A DNA stretch of 64,000 bases from Syntrophaceticus sp050949745 (GTDB lineage: Bacteria; Bacillota; DSM-12270; Thermacetogeniales; Thermacetogeniaceae), in NCBI GenBank assembly GCA_050949745.1, contig JBMNGF010000017.1, positions 124,001 to 188,000 of the forward strand. The letters run 5' to 3'. How positions within the stretch are numbered: position 1 is the first letter of the stretch; every line of letters starts with the position of its first letter. The notes beneath the pieces are model-generated. The model searched no databases, was not told the origin of the DNA, and saw nothing but the letters and a program-made list of their open reading frames with translations. Of the stretch, positions 34,331 to 42,617 are shown piece after piece. The position numbers and the translations under genes were made by a program.

Positions 34331-35085
34331 TGCACTCCACTGTGAGTCTCAATATAATAGTCTTTTTTAATCAACAGTTCGGAGACAGGCACAATTTTAT
34401 AACCCTGTTTTTTCAGTTCTTTTAATATAATTGGGAGCGCTTCCGGAGTATATTTGGCATTATTATGGAAAAGAACGATAGCCCCGGGATGAGCGTTTTT
34501 GACAACCCGATCAACAACAGCCTCCACACCCTGCTCCTGCCAATCCAGAGAGTCCACACTCCACTGAATCACTTCATACCCATTATCACGTGCAGCTTTA
34601 ATGTTGATATCGTTATACTCCCCAAAGGGTGGACGGAAAAGGCGGGTACGCTTTTTCGTGAGATTGTAGATCATTTCCTCATTATCCTTCAATTCTTTAA
34701 GAAATTCTTCTTTTGAAAGCGCATTACAGTGAGGATGGGTATTAGAATGGTTTCCTAGTTCATGGCCTGCCTCGGCGATAGTTTTGACCATTTCCGGATA
34801 CTCTTCTACCCAGATACCTGTGAGAAAAAAAGTCGTCTTTATATTATTTTCTTTTAAAATTTTGAGAAGGGTTGGCGTATAGTCAGCCCCCCAGGCCGCA
34901 TCAAAAGAAATGGCCAACTTCTTTTCTTTGATATCCACCGCATAAATCGGCACTTCCCGTTTATTAGCGTTAAACACCCCTGACACCTGGCCATACAGCC
35001 CTGACAAAAGAATAACACTGGCCAAAACAATTAAACAAATACCCCACATTAACAGACGACGATAACGCAAAATAATATATTTCAC
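34306..35085 (-). CDS. Polysaccharide deacetylase (PdaB/NodB-homology)
   Basis: A 259-residue membrane-anchored or secreted deacetylase of peptidoglycan or chitin-like polymers. A signal anchor (LLMWGICLIVLASVILLSGLYG) is followed by the NodB domain with SFDAAWG (motif 1, aspartate), HELGNHSNTHPH (motif 2, metal histidines), RLFRPPFGEYN (motif 3), and later DSLDWQ and ILFH-type VLFHNN. The start is GTG 35085 with GGGAGGTG 5-6 nt before it. In spore formers such enzymes act in cortex or sporulation. Convergent with the previous gene. Confidence 0.88.
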   Translation of the reverse strand: MKYIILRYRRLLMWGICLIVLASVILLSGLYGQVSGVFNANKREVPIYAVDIKEKKLAISFDAAWGADYTPTLLKILKENNIKTTFFLTGIWVEEYPEMVKTIAEAGHELGNHSNTHPHCNALSKEEFLKELKDNEEMIYNLTKKRTRLFRPPFGEYNDINIKAARDNGYEVIQWSVDSLDWQEQGVEAVVDRVVKNAHPGAIVLFHNNAKYTPEALPIILKELKKQGYKIVPVSELLIKKDYYIETHSGVQKKATGSR

Positions 35086-35287
35086 TGATTCACCTCCCTC
35101 TCTTGACAATATTTTATTCCCGGTCTTGGGCATTCATGCTCTCCGTCTTTCCCTAATTGCTGACGACCTCCCACTTCTCACATCTCATTGCTTGCTGCCA
35201 TTATATGGATATTTATTATAACGGCAGGAACTAAGATTGTTTTGCAGAATTAACAACCATAAAGAGAATTGTTTGGGAGATGATGGA

Positions 35288-35776
35288 ATGGCTAAACACT
35301 GCCACTGTCAGAAGCTCAATACCGAGGACTGGCATGAAAAGGAGCATCTTTGGGAGGAACCCCGCTTCTTTTATCGGGTCACCACACGCATGGCTTTTCA
35401 TCAACCATTTTCTTATAATGAAGATATTGCCCTAGCTATGGCTGAAGCCAGCAGCAAAGGATATATCGTTAAACAAAATGCTCTAATACTCCTGAAAAGC
35501 GGCCTTTTTAAAGGTGAGCTTTTTGTGGAAATACACCCGCCCCGAGACAATGAGGGACATAAAAAGGATATTTCCTGTCTCCAACTGCAGGGCAGGTTTT
35601 ATTCTATAGTTGTCCAATCACCTTTGATGCGAATGGGAAAAGACATAGATAGGTTAACGAGAGAGCTCAAAAAGAATGGAAAAAATGTCAAAGGCATCTA
35701 CCTCTGTCTCATTACATGCCCCTCCTGTATAAAAGAAAAAGGAAACCAAACCGTGATCATAGCCCACCTGCAATGA
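35288..35776 (+). CDS. Conserved-looking hypothetical protein with a His/Cys-rich N-terminus
   Basis: A 162-residue soluble protein; start chosen at ATG 35288 with GGGAG 8 nt upstream. It opens with MAKHCHCQKL and ends near CLITCPSCIKEKG, so it has two Cys/His clusters that might bind a metal. Otherwise mixed alpha/beta with no recognised motif. Not assigned to a family. Confidence 0.6.
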   Translation: MAKHCHCQKLNTEDWHEKEHLWEEPRFFYRVTTRMAFHQPFSYNEDIALAMAEASSKGYIVKQNALILLKSGLFKGELFVEIHPPRDNEGHKKDISCLQLQGRFYSIVVQSPLMRMGKDIDRLTRELKKNGKNVKGIYLCLITCPSCIKEKGNQTVIIAHLQ

Positions 35777-35868
35777 TGCCAACGATGATAAAATCTTCAC
35801 AAACCCCCTCTTTTTTCATAAAAATATGCGTTTTTAAAAAAAATTTGGGTATAATGAGTAAAAAAGTA

Positions 35869-35897
35869 TTGACAAGTGGCCCCTTCATTTGTATTAT
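35869..35897 (+). promoter_or_regulatory. groESL sigma-A promoter
   Basis: TTGACA (35869-35874), a 17-nt spacer, then TATTAT (35892-35897), directly upstream of the CIRCE element. Confidence 0.85.
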
Positions 35898-35912
35898 TTA
35901 TCATAGATTTTA

Positions 35913-35939
35913 TTAGCACTCCTTTTTAATGAGTGCTAA
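35913..35939 (+). promoter_or_regulatory. CIRCE operator (HrcA binding site)
   Basis: A perfect TTAGCACTC-N9-GAGTGCTAA. HrcA binds it to repress chaperonin genes until heat stress titrates GroEL. It lies in the leader about 50 nt before groES. Confidence 0.97.
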
Positions 35940-35988
35940 TGCATCATAAAAAACATATTATTTTAACTATTTGAGGAGGGTTGTTTAG

Positions 35989-36273
35989 ATGCTAAGACCA
36001 CTAGGTGACCATGTTCTGGTAAAACCTCTCTCTAAGGAAGAGAAGACTGAAGGAGGTATCTACCTGCCAGACACTGCAAAAGAAAAACCTCAAGAAGGGG
36101 AAGTCGTCGCGGTAGGACAGGGCCGGATGTTGGATAATGGTACACGCGTCGCCCCTGAAGTAAAAGCAGGTGACAAGGTTATTTTTTCAAAGTATGGCGG
36201 TACTGAGTTCAAGATTGAAGATGAAGAATATCTGATTATGCGAGAAAATGACATTCTTGCTATTAAGGAATAA
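35989..36273 (+). CDS. groES: Co-chaperonin GroES
   Basis: A 94-residue GroES: LRPLGDHVLVKPLSKEEKTEGGIYLPD at the start, the mobile loop, then KYGGTEFKIEDEEYLIMRENDILAI. Forms the heptameric lid on GroEL. AGGAGG precedes the ATG. First gene of the groESL operon under CIRCE/HrcA control. Confidence 0.97.
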   Translation: MLRPLGDHVLVKPLSKEEKTEGGIYLPDTAKEKPQEGEVVAVGQGRMLDNGTRVAPEVKAGDKVIFSKYGGTEFKIEDEEYLIMRENDILAIKE

Positions 36274-36298
36274 GGTACAATAAGGAGGTTTGTAGATA

Positions 36299-37939
36299 AT
36301 GCCAGCAAAACAGATCGTCTTTGATATGGACGCCCGCAAAAAACTGGAAAAGGGCGTAAATATCGTAGCCGAAGCAGTAAAAACTACTTTGGGACCCAAA
36401 GGTCGCAATGTGGTTTTAGAAAAGAAATTTGGCTCCCCTACAATTACCAAGGACGGAGTAACTGTTGCTAAGGAAATCGAACTGGAAGACGCTTTTGAAA
36501 ACATGGGAGCCCAGCTCTGCAAAGAAGTCGCATCCAAAACTAACGAAATCGCCGGTGATGGTACCACAACAGCGACAGTGCTTGCCCAGTCTATCGTCTC
36601 TGAAGGCCTGAAAAACGTCACAGCAGGAGCAAATCCGATCTTTTTGAAGCGCGGCATCGACATGGCAGTCGAAAAAGCTGTAGATGAAATGAAGAAGATG
36701 AGCACCCCGGTGGAAACCAAGGAATCCATCGCCAATGTTGCTGCTATTTCTGGTAACGATCAGGAGATCGGCGGTTTAGTAGCTGATGCCATGGAAAGAG
36801 TCGGTAAAGACGGGGTAATCACAGTTGAAGAATCCAAAGGGATTGAAACCCTAATTGAGGTTGTGGAAGGAATGGAATTCGACCGGGGCTACATTTCTTC
36901 TTACTTCGTCACCAACAATGAAACAATGGAAGTAGAACTGGAAGACCCCTATATACTCATCTATGAAAAGAAACTCTCTGCGGTTGGCGACATGCTCCCC
37001 TTACTGGAGAAAGTTGTCCGCACAGGTAAACCATTCCTTATTATCGCTGAGGATCTGGAAGGGGAAGCCCTAGCAACCCTGGTAGTCAACAAACTGCGGG
37101 GTGTTCTGAAGTGTGCAGCAGTCAAGGCTCCGGCTTTCGGTGATCGCCGCAAGGCCATGCTGGAGGATATCGCTATCCTTACAAACGGCACCTTCATTTC
37201 TGAGGATATGGGTTACAAACTGGAGAATGTTGAGATCGACCAACTCGGCCGTGCCAAGAAAGTTAAAATCGACAAAGAAAACACCACTATTGTTGAAGGC
37301 TACGGCAGCAGTGAAAACATTGAAAAACGTGTCAACCAAATCAAGCGGCAGATCGAAGACAGCACCTCTGAATATGACACCGAAAAATTACAGGAACGAC
37401 TGGCTAAGTTATCAGGCGGTGTTGCTGTAATTAAGGTAGGTGCCGCAACTGAAACTGAGCTCAAAGAGAAAAAGCATCGTATCGAAGATGCCCTCTCCGC
37501 TACCCGTGCAGCTGTTGAGGAAGGAATTATTCCCGGAGGCGGTACAGGTCTGGTAGACATCATTGCCTCTCTAGATGAAATTGAGGCAGAAGGGGATATG
37601 GCAGTAGGCATCAAGATCGTACGCCGTGCCCTGGAAGAACCGCTGCGCCAGATCGCTGAAAACGCCGGACTCGAAGGGTCAGTGGTTATAGAGCATGTCA
37701 AGAACTCAGGGCCTGGCCAGGGATTCAATGCCCTCACCGAGGAGTATGCAGATATGGTGAAGGAAGGTATCGTTGACCCACTGAAGGTAACCAGAAGCGC
37801 CCTGCAGAACGCAGCCAGCATTGCCTCAATGCTCCTAACCACAGAAGCATTGATCGCTGAAATCCCAGAGAAAAAGGATGCTATGCCAGCGATGCCACCT
37901 GGAGGTATGGGTGACATGGGCGGCATGGGCATGATGTAA
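36299..37939 (+). CDS. groEL: Chaperonin GroEL
   Basis: A 546-residue GroEL, full length. Hallmarks are GPKGRNVVLEKKFGSP, DGTTTATVLAQ, and the C-terminal methionine/glycine tail ending in MGGMGMM. It folds proteins in the GroEL-GroES cage. AGGAGG precedes ATG 36299, 26 nt after groES. A strong terminator follows at 37955. Confidence 0.98.
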   Translation: MPAKQIVFDMDARKKLEKGVNIVAEAVKTTLGPKGRNVVLEKKFGSPTITKDGVTVAKEIELEDAFENMGAQLCKEVASKTNEIAGDGTTTATVLAQSIVSEGLKNVTAGANPIFLKRGIDMAVEKAVDEMKKMSTPVETKESIANVAAISGNDQEIGGLVADAMERVGKDGVITVEESKGIETLIEVVEGMEFDRGYISSYFVTNNETMEVELEDPYILIYEKKLSAVGDMLPLLEKVVRTGKPFLIIAEDLEGEALATLVVNKLRGVLKCAAVKAPAFGDRRKAMLEDIAILTNGTFISEDMGYKLENVEIDQLGRAKKVKIDKENTTIVEGYGSSENIEKRVNQIKRQIEDSTSEYDTEKLQERLAKLSGGVAVIKVGAATETELKEKKHRIEDALSATRAAVEEGIIPGGGTGLVDIIASLDEIEAEGDMAVGIKIVRRALEEPLRQIAENAGLEGSVVIEHVKNSGPGQGFNALTEEYADMVKEGIVDPLKVTRSALQNAASIASMLLTTEALIAEIPEKKDAMPAMPPGGMGDMGGMGMM

Positions 37940-37954
37940 ATAAGCGCTGTCATA

Positions 37955-37992
37955 AAAGAGTCCCTGATTATCCCAGGGACTCTTTATTTTTT
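37955..37992 (+). terminator. groESL terminator
   Basis: AAAGAGTCCCTG (37955-37966) and CAGGGACTCTTT (37974-37985), followed by ATTTTTTT. Confidence 0.9.
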
Positions 37993-37995
37993 TCC

Positions 37996-38152
37996 AACGA
38001 CTAACCGAAAGACAGAAGTCGGAAGCCGGAAGTCTGAAGTGTCCTTAAGCTGCCCTTATTGTGTAAGAGATGGCATATATAGCCCGGCAATATTTACGAC
38101 TTACTTTAGATAACATAGTTTTTCAGCCACCAATGACTAACCACTAACCACC
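37996..38152. repeat. ACTAACC-type and GGAAGTC-type short repeats
   Basis: CGACTAACC at about 37998, then a run of gaagtcggaagccggaagtc (about 38014-38033) and gactaaccactaaccacc (about 38135-38152). The same heptamer-like unit recurs inverted at 38701-38745 and at 42591-42612, and the GGAAG run resembles 12800-12825. Low-complexity dispersed repeats common between clostridial genes. Confidence 0.5.
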
Positions 38153-38694
38153 TTTATATAACTGCGCACCTTTTCAACAGCATCCTGGTACTCCCAGGTG
38201 TCAAGATCGATAACGAACACATCATCCCGCTCTCGAACCGCGTTCAGAAAAGGGTTTTCTTTCTTTTTGATGACACCCAGCACTGATACAGGTGAGTCAA
38301 GCAGCTTCTTCACCATACTTCGGAAACGCGGAGCATGCTGCTCCACCTTGCCCAGTTCGTCCATCAAGACCAGTTTCTTTTCACTATTGATCGCCCGCTC
38401 CAGGATGTCGGCTCCTGTCTCTTCGAATGTTTTTACACTAAAATCCCACTGGCCATCATCACTGAGATAAACAACCAAATCCTTTTCTTCATGAATTGAA
38501 TTTATTTCTTTTTCTAAAACATAGTCCTCTCTATTCGCAATCTCCAGCATCTTAAAGCCACAGTTTTCCCCTGAGCAAAAAAGACGCTGAACGAAATACC
38601 CCCCCACATCATCCAGGTAAGGTGTGATTTCCTGTTTGATCAGGGTGGATTTACCACATTTTATTCTACCGGTTAAAAAAAGGTTGCTTGTCAT
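38137..38694 (-). CDS. THEP1-like nucleoside-triphosphatase
   Basis: A 185-residue P-loop protein of the THEP1/DUF265 type: Walker A TGRIKCGKST at the N-terminus, Walker B VLMDELGKVE in the middle. A CSGENCG cysteine pair lies after the first third. Such NTPases hydrolyse nucleoside triphosphates in vitro; related genes are found beside molybdenum hydroxylase maturation genes. The start is the second ATG (38694), 5 nt after GGGAGG. It begins the mocA-yqeC neighbourhood but has its own spacing of about 57 nt to mocA. Confidence 0.7.
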   Translation of the reverse strand: MTSNLFLTGRIKCGKSTLIKQEITPYLDDVGGYFVQRLFCSGENCGFKMLEIANREDYVLEKEINSIHEEKDLVVYLSDDGQWDFSVKTFEETGADILERAINSEKKLVLMDELGKVEQHAPRFRSMVKKLLDSPVSVLGVIKKKENPFLNAVRERDDVFVIDLDTWEYQDAVEKVRSYIKVVSG

Positions 38695-38700
38695 CATAGC

Positions 38701-38745
38701 CTCCCTAATTAGTCGTTGGTGGTTGGTAGTTGGTAATTGGTCGCA
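38701..38745. repeat. Inverted copy of the ACTAACC repeat
   Basis: Contains TTAGTCGTTGGTGGTTGG and further TTGG units, the reverse complement of the run at 38135-38152, so the THEP1-like gene is bracketed by inverted repeats. Confidence 0.5.
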
Positions 38746-38751
38746 AACATA

Positions 38752-39339
38752 TTATGAATGCTTTAACTGCCATTTCGCTAACACTTTTTGATAATCCTTC
38801 TCTGTATCGATATCCAAGGATTGGTGTGCTGGAATAGGGGGAAAAGTTACAACTCTATCACTGTATTTTTTTATCAACTGCCTGCCACCGGTATCACCTG
38901 TTAGAGCCATTAATTCCTCTTTTAACTTGATAGCGAAAATTGCCGGCATCCCGTTTTCGGGCTTCAGGATAAGTGGTTTTTTCTCAAGATAGAACTTCAA
39001 CAGCCGGTTCATGTAATCTGAGGACAATAAGGGCTGGTCTCCAACCACAAACATGATGCCCTTGACATGAGGAGCTACAGCTGCCGCACCTGCAGCAACT
39101 GAGGTGCCCATTCCATCCTTAAAACACGGATTATAAATGCACTTTACCGGATAAAAATTTAGGACCTGCTCAATTTTTTGATAGTGGGCCCCCAGGACGA
39201 CAATGACTTCGCATACCTCTGTCTGGAGAACGTTTGCTGTGACATGCTCGATAACGGTTTTGCTGCCAAGCCTGAGCAGCTGTTTTGGCCTTCCCAGTCT
39301 GCGGGAAAGGCCTGCTGCCAGTATCACCGCAGCGATCAA
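38752..39339 (-). CDS. mocA: MocA-like molybdopterin cytidylyltransferase
   Basis: A 195-residue nucleotidyltransferase: MIAAVILAAGLSRRLGRPKQ (first motif), VVGDQPLL (metal aspartate) and NGMPAIF later. MocA adds CMP to molybdopterin to make the cytosine dinucleotide cofactor used by xanthine dehydrogenase-type enzymes. Start at TTG 39339: the GGGAGGTGG is 6 nt before it and MIAAVILAAG fits the family N-terminus better than the longer frame from 39354. Its TTG overlaps the yqeC TGA. Confidence 0.85.
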   Translation of the reverse strand: MIAAVILAAGLSRRLGRPKQLLRLGSKTVIEHVTANVLQTEVCEVIVVLGAHYQKIEQVLNFYPVKCIYNPCFKDGMGTSVAAGAAAVAPHVKGIMFVVGDQPLLSSDYMNRLLKFYLEKKPLILKPENGMPAIFAIKLKEELMALTGDTGGRQLIKKYSDRVVTFPPIPAHQSLDIDTEKDYQKVLAKWQLKHS

Positions 39340-40091
39340 ACCACCACCTCCCATACAGGTTCCGGCAACAGTGTTGAGGTAATCAAGACCATCCCCACCT
39401 CTGGAATCAGCACTTTTGCAGCCTCTTTGGCTTTATGCAGTAAACCTCGGTTGTCAACTTTATTGAGCACAGGGACAATCCTCATTTCAGCTGATATCTT
39501 ATTGAGTATTTGCCGATAGTATTTAAACAAGCTCAAAAGAGTAGCAGCAGTTACGGGAGTTCCTATCCTCTGCCCAGATATTTTGGCAGCTATCTGATAC
39601 CGGTGTACATATTCATCAGACAGGGGCCTGCCAAGAATGTCAACGCCCGCAACCAGGACCACACAGGTTGCCCGCTCAGGCACCTGTGGCTCGAAGGGTG
39701 CTGGGGCTTTCAGAATCTTGTGTTTGGCACCATCAGCTTCAACTAAAATATAGTCAAAGATCCCAGAAATAAATAGTCTGTCAATAGCCTCTTTATCCAA
39801 ACCTTTAACTTTATTATTCCCTGTCAGCCCTCGTGCGGCAGCCAAAACCCTTTCACCGACAGAGGCCTCGATCAATTTCCTACTCAGCTTCTCTTCATCC
39901 TGCTCCAGGATCAGCGGACAACAACTAGTTAACTGGGACTCAAACATTTTTGTGCTGGTCGTCACTAAAACTTTTCCACCCCGCTCTGCACATTCGCCCA
40001 GCAGTATTTTCATAAGTCCAGTTTTCCCGCCAGCACCGATAAAACACACCAGTTCATTTTTTCCTAGATTTAAAGCGTCGTATAGTTTCAT
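39336..40091 (-). CDS. yqeC: YqeC-like accessory protein of selenium-dependent hydroxylases
   Basis: A 251-residue P-loop protein, start MKLYDAL at 40091 with AGGAGG 8 nt upstream. Walker-like FIGAGGKTGL, later VTTSTKMF and ILVEADGAKHKILKAP, all typical of the YqeC family (putative selenium-dependent hydroxylase accessory protein). It is co-directional with mocA. With yqeB this pair marks genomes with labile-selenium molybdenum hydroxylases. Exact role unproven. Confidence 0.85.
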   Translation of the reverse strand: MKLYDALNLGKNELVCFIGAGGKTGLMKILLGECAERGGKVLVTTSTKMFESQLTSCCPLILEQDEEKLSRKLIEASVGERVLAAARGLTGNNKVKGLDKEAIDRLFISGIFDYILVEADGAKHKILKAPAPFEPQVPERATCVVLVAGVDILGRPLSDEYVHRYQIAAKISGQRIGTPVTAATLLSLFKYYRQILNKISAEMRIVPVLNKVDNRGLLHKAKEAAKVLIPEVGMVLITSTLLPEPVWEVVV

Positions 40092-40103
40092 AACTCTAAC
40101 CTC

Positions 40104-40186
40104 CTGTGGCAAAGGGTGGCAAGGGGGTGGCAAGGGGACGTTTCGTTTGCCACATTGTAGCAAGAGGACCTTTCGTTTGTCACATT
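40104..40186. repeat. Tandem 30-bp hairpin repeats upstream of yqeC
   Basis: Two adjacent 30-nt units (40127-40156, 40157-40186) agree at 26 positions and carry the AAGGGGACGTT/AAGAGGACCTT core between GTGGCAA and TTTGCCAC arms. Two additional GTGGCAA starts precede them (40106, 40117). Same family as the copies at 11030 and 26787. Confidence 0.65.
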
Positions 40187-40658
40187 AATAAACCACACGC
40201 CTCTTTGCCAATAGATGCTACCGCAACAGTCAAGATAAACCGCAGACTTCCCTCGTTTAACTGACTAAACTTGACGTAAGTCTCCCACTTCTTTAAGCGA
40301 GAATCCAACGCAAACTAAGTCATTCATTTGCAGTTCTGGTAGTCTACTTAACTTAAAGTACATAGCAAGCTTCTACTCTAAGTAAATATAGTCCAGAGAG
40401 AATTGAAATCACCCTCTGCAACAAAAAACATGCTTCAACCTGCACCACATAATCAATTATAATCTGACAATAAGAGAATTGACAATAAGTTTGAAAAACA
40501 TATATGCCGAGGACGGTCATTGGGGCTAATCCCCAGTGCATCCTTTGGTAGAACATCCTCATCACAGCTCAAATGGCGAAAATCATCCCTGTATAGCACC
40601 CCTGACCTGACTGCTTGAAAGGCAACCGAACCATGTTATCTCGACCATAAGCTGACTG
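40187..40658. other. Long intergenic region with a decayed coding stretch
   Basis: Minus-strand sequence from about 40650 to 40460 keeps coding-like frames broken by a shift: MVRLPFKQSGQG, then VLYRDDFRHLSCDEDV continuing to PNDRPRHICFSN and a stop. No start or ribosome site. I do not recognise it; an insertion-element or gene remnant is likely. Nothing else named. Confidence 0.3.
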
Positions 40659-40688
40659 TTGACAAAGCCAATGATTACAACATATAAT
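40659..40688 (+). promoter_or_regulatory. bioY promoter
   Basis: TTGACA (40659-40664), 18-nt spacer, TATAAT (40683-40688). A convincing BirA operator was not seen; only TGTTG/CAACA arms overlap the promoter. Confidence 0.7.
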
Positions 40689-40721
40689 CATATAAATTCT
40701 TACCGAGGAGAGATTATATTA

Positions 40722-41285
40722 ATGCTAAAATTACAGAAAGAGACACTTGCCTGGAACAGCAATGCCAGCATCCCTATAAGATTAGCAACGATCCTGTTAG
40801 GCGCTGCCCTTATCGGGCTAGCAGCCCAGGTGAAAATCCCCCTGCCCTGGACACCTGTACCGATCACCGGACAAACCTTCGCTGTGCTTCTTACAGGTGT
40901 GCTTTGGGGAGCACAGGGTGGAACATTGGCAGTTACAGCCTACCTGCTGCTGGGATGGATGGGAGTACCATTCTTTGCTGGAACCACAGGCCTAGCAGGC
41001 CCTACTGCAGGCTACCTGATAGGGTTTATACCAGCTGCATACTTCACAGGAATCCTCTATAACCGCTTTGCTTGGACAAAACGGCTTACAGGGCTGCTCC
41101 TTATCATGACCCTCGCCAACTTTATCTTCATCCATGGTACAGGGCTAATCTGGTTGGGATGTATTACAGGCATCTCTGATATTACTAAACTGCTGACATT
41201 GGGAACACTCCCCTTTTTATCAGGTGATCTGATCAAGATTACGGCTGCCGCTGCTATAGCACGTAGTTTCACAACAAGAAAATAA
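40722..41285 (+). CDS. bioY: Biotin transporter BioY
   Basis: A 187-residue S-component of the biotin ECF transporter, about six membrane helices. Signatures are IPLPWTPVPITGQTFAVLL and GTTGLAGPTAGYLIGF, the biotin-binding motifs. Start at ATG 40722 behind GAGGAG. The preceding promoter is strong. No ecfA/T genes are near, so it uses a shared energising module or acts alone. Confidence 0.93.
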   Translation: MLKLQKETLAWNSNASIPIRLATILLGAALIGLAAQVKIPLPWTPVPITGQTFAVLLTGVLWGAQGGTLAVTAYLLLGWMGVPFFAGTTGLAGPTAGYLIGFIPAAYFTGILYNRFAWTKRLTGLLLIMTLANFIFIHGTGLIWLGCITGISDITKLLTLGTLPFLSGDLIKITAAAAIARSFTTRK

Positions 41286-41314
41286 ACTTATTAACTTTAA
41301 CCAGTATTCATTTT

Positions 41315-41351
41315 AAAGAAGCCCATCCTGATCAATGGATAGGGCTTCTTT
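41315..41351 (+). terminator. bioY terminator
   Basis: AAAGAAGCCC (41315-41324) and GGGCTTCTTT (41342-41351) with an imperfect inner stem. May also serve the convergent substrate-binding protein gene. Confidence 0.65.
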
Positions 41352-41379
41352 GAATTAGCATCAATTCAGATCCTGCTTA

Positions 41380-42465
41380 TTAACTATCTATTACAGCACC
41401 TTTTAGCAGTTCATCAAGTTCTTCTTCTGTCAGCTGATAGTGATAGAATTTATCATAAAAATCTTTGGCCTCTTCTTCGATATCATAATCGAAAAGCTCA
41501 GGATAGAGCAGCTCTGCTATCCACTTCAAGCCAAGAATACGGTTTACAGACCATGGGCGGTCAAACCAACTAAAGGGACCCTGGGGTATCTGATATACCT
41601 GATGCTCCTTTACAGCTTTGATCTCTCCCCATTTGGGATCCTCAATAATCTTAGAGTAACAGCCGCCACGTTCATCACTCCAAGACAATATTATGTCAGG
41701 ATCCCAGGCCAGTACCTGCTCCAAGGATACTTTAGCCATCCCCTTACCCCCCTCGACAGACACTTCTGCTACATTGACGCCACCCACTAAATCCAGAACC
41801 TGTGTATGAATAGATCCCTGTGGATCAGTTTCCAATCCCTCAGCTCCCTCGGCATAATAAACCCTTACCCTTTCATCCTCTGGGATCTGCTCCACTACAG
41901 CTGCTACTTCATCTACCGTCTGCCTGCAGTAATCGGCTAACTGCTGTGCTTCAGACTCCATTCCCAGCAGTTCCCCCAGATATTCATAGGTCCTGTCTAT
42001 TTCAGTTAATTCTCCATCAACAAGGAGCACAGGAATATCCAACTGCTGCTCTATCTGGTCAGCGTTTGACCTTTCTGCATCATTGATCACACCTAAAGAA
42101 ATAATAATATCTGGGGCGATCTTCAGTATTTCCTCAATGTTTCCCGTACTCTTCGCAAACCAACCACCTAAATTTGGCAACTCCTGGTAGTCAGGCAGTA
42201 TGTATTTTTTCTCAACAGCACTTAAATCATAATTCCAACCCACCAGTTTTTCCGGACAGAGTGTATAGATCACAATTGTACCGGTAGCACTGGTGCAAAA
42301 CACCTTATCAATTTTGTCTGGTACGATAAGACTTCTGCCCGCCATATCCTCGATGGTCTTAGTTGTAGAAGATGCCTGAGATTGGATCTCATTATTACCA
42401 CATCCCAATAGAACAACTGTACATATAATAATAAGAAAACAGACAGTAAGTTGTTTTTGTTTCAA
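41380..42465 (-). CDS. ABC transporter substrate-binding lipoprotein, probably molybdate/tungstate (FecB fold)
   Basis: A 361-residue lipoprotein: signal with lipobox cysteine (VVLLGCGN), then a class III FecB/BtuF fold (helical spine, two lobes) with IEDMAGRSLIVPDKIDKVFC opening. The same fold binds iron-siderophores, cobalamin, and molybdate/tungstate in the MolA type. Location in a molybdenum-hydroxylase cluster under ModE-like sites makes molybdate or tungstate the best guess; iron chelate is the alternative. Translation begins at TTG 42465 behind GGGAGGAG. Confidence 0.75.
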   Translation of the reverse strand: MKQKQLTVCFLIIICTVVLLGCGNNEIQSQASSTTKTIEDMAGRSLIVPDKIDKVFCTSATGTIVIYTLCPEKLVGWNYDLSAVEKKYILPDYQELPNLGGWFAKSTGNIEEILKIAPDIIISLGVINDAERSNADQIEQQLDIPVLLVDGELTEIDRTYEYLGELLGMESEAQQLADYCRQTVDEVAAVVEQIPEDERVRVYYAEGAEGLETDPQGSIHTQVLDLVGGVNVAEVSVEGGKGMAKVSLEQVLAWDPDIILSWSDERGGCYSKIIEDPKWGEIKAVKEHQVYQIPQGPFSWFDRPWSVNRILGLKWIAELLYPELFDYDIEEEAKDFYDKFYHYQLTEEELDELLKGAVIDS

Positions 42466-42617
42466 TTCTCAAATCTCCTCCCTAAGGTATCCCTTACTCT
42501 GGTTCCGCGACACTCCCCGAATTCAGCTCTACTTTCATTTTCTAATGGTGTCGCTGCTTCCTGAGTATCTGAGAAAAACCTTCTTTTTCTAACGACTAAC
42601 CACCAACCACTAACTTA

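Noticed and set aside
37300..37953. 217-aa minus-strand ORF opposite groEL
   Set aside because: Antisense shadow of groEL; low-complexity Ser/Ala-rich translation with no ribosome site.
40106..40186. CRISPR array
   Set aside because: Only two adjacent 30-nt repeats with no spacers; a tandem copy of the dispersed hairpin.
40630..40690. BirA operator at the bioY promoter
   Set aside because: Only short TGTTG/CAACA arms are seen; the long TTGTnAACC...GGTTnACAA palindrome is missing.
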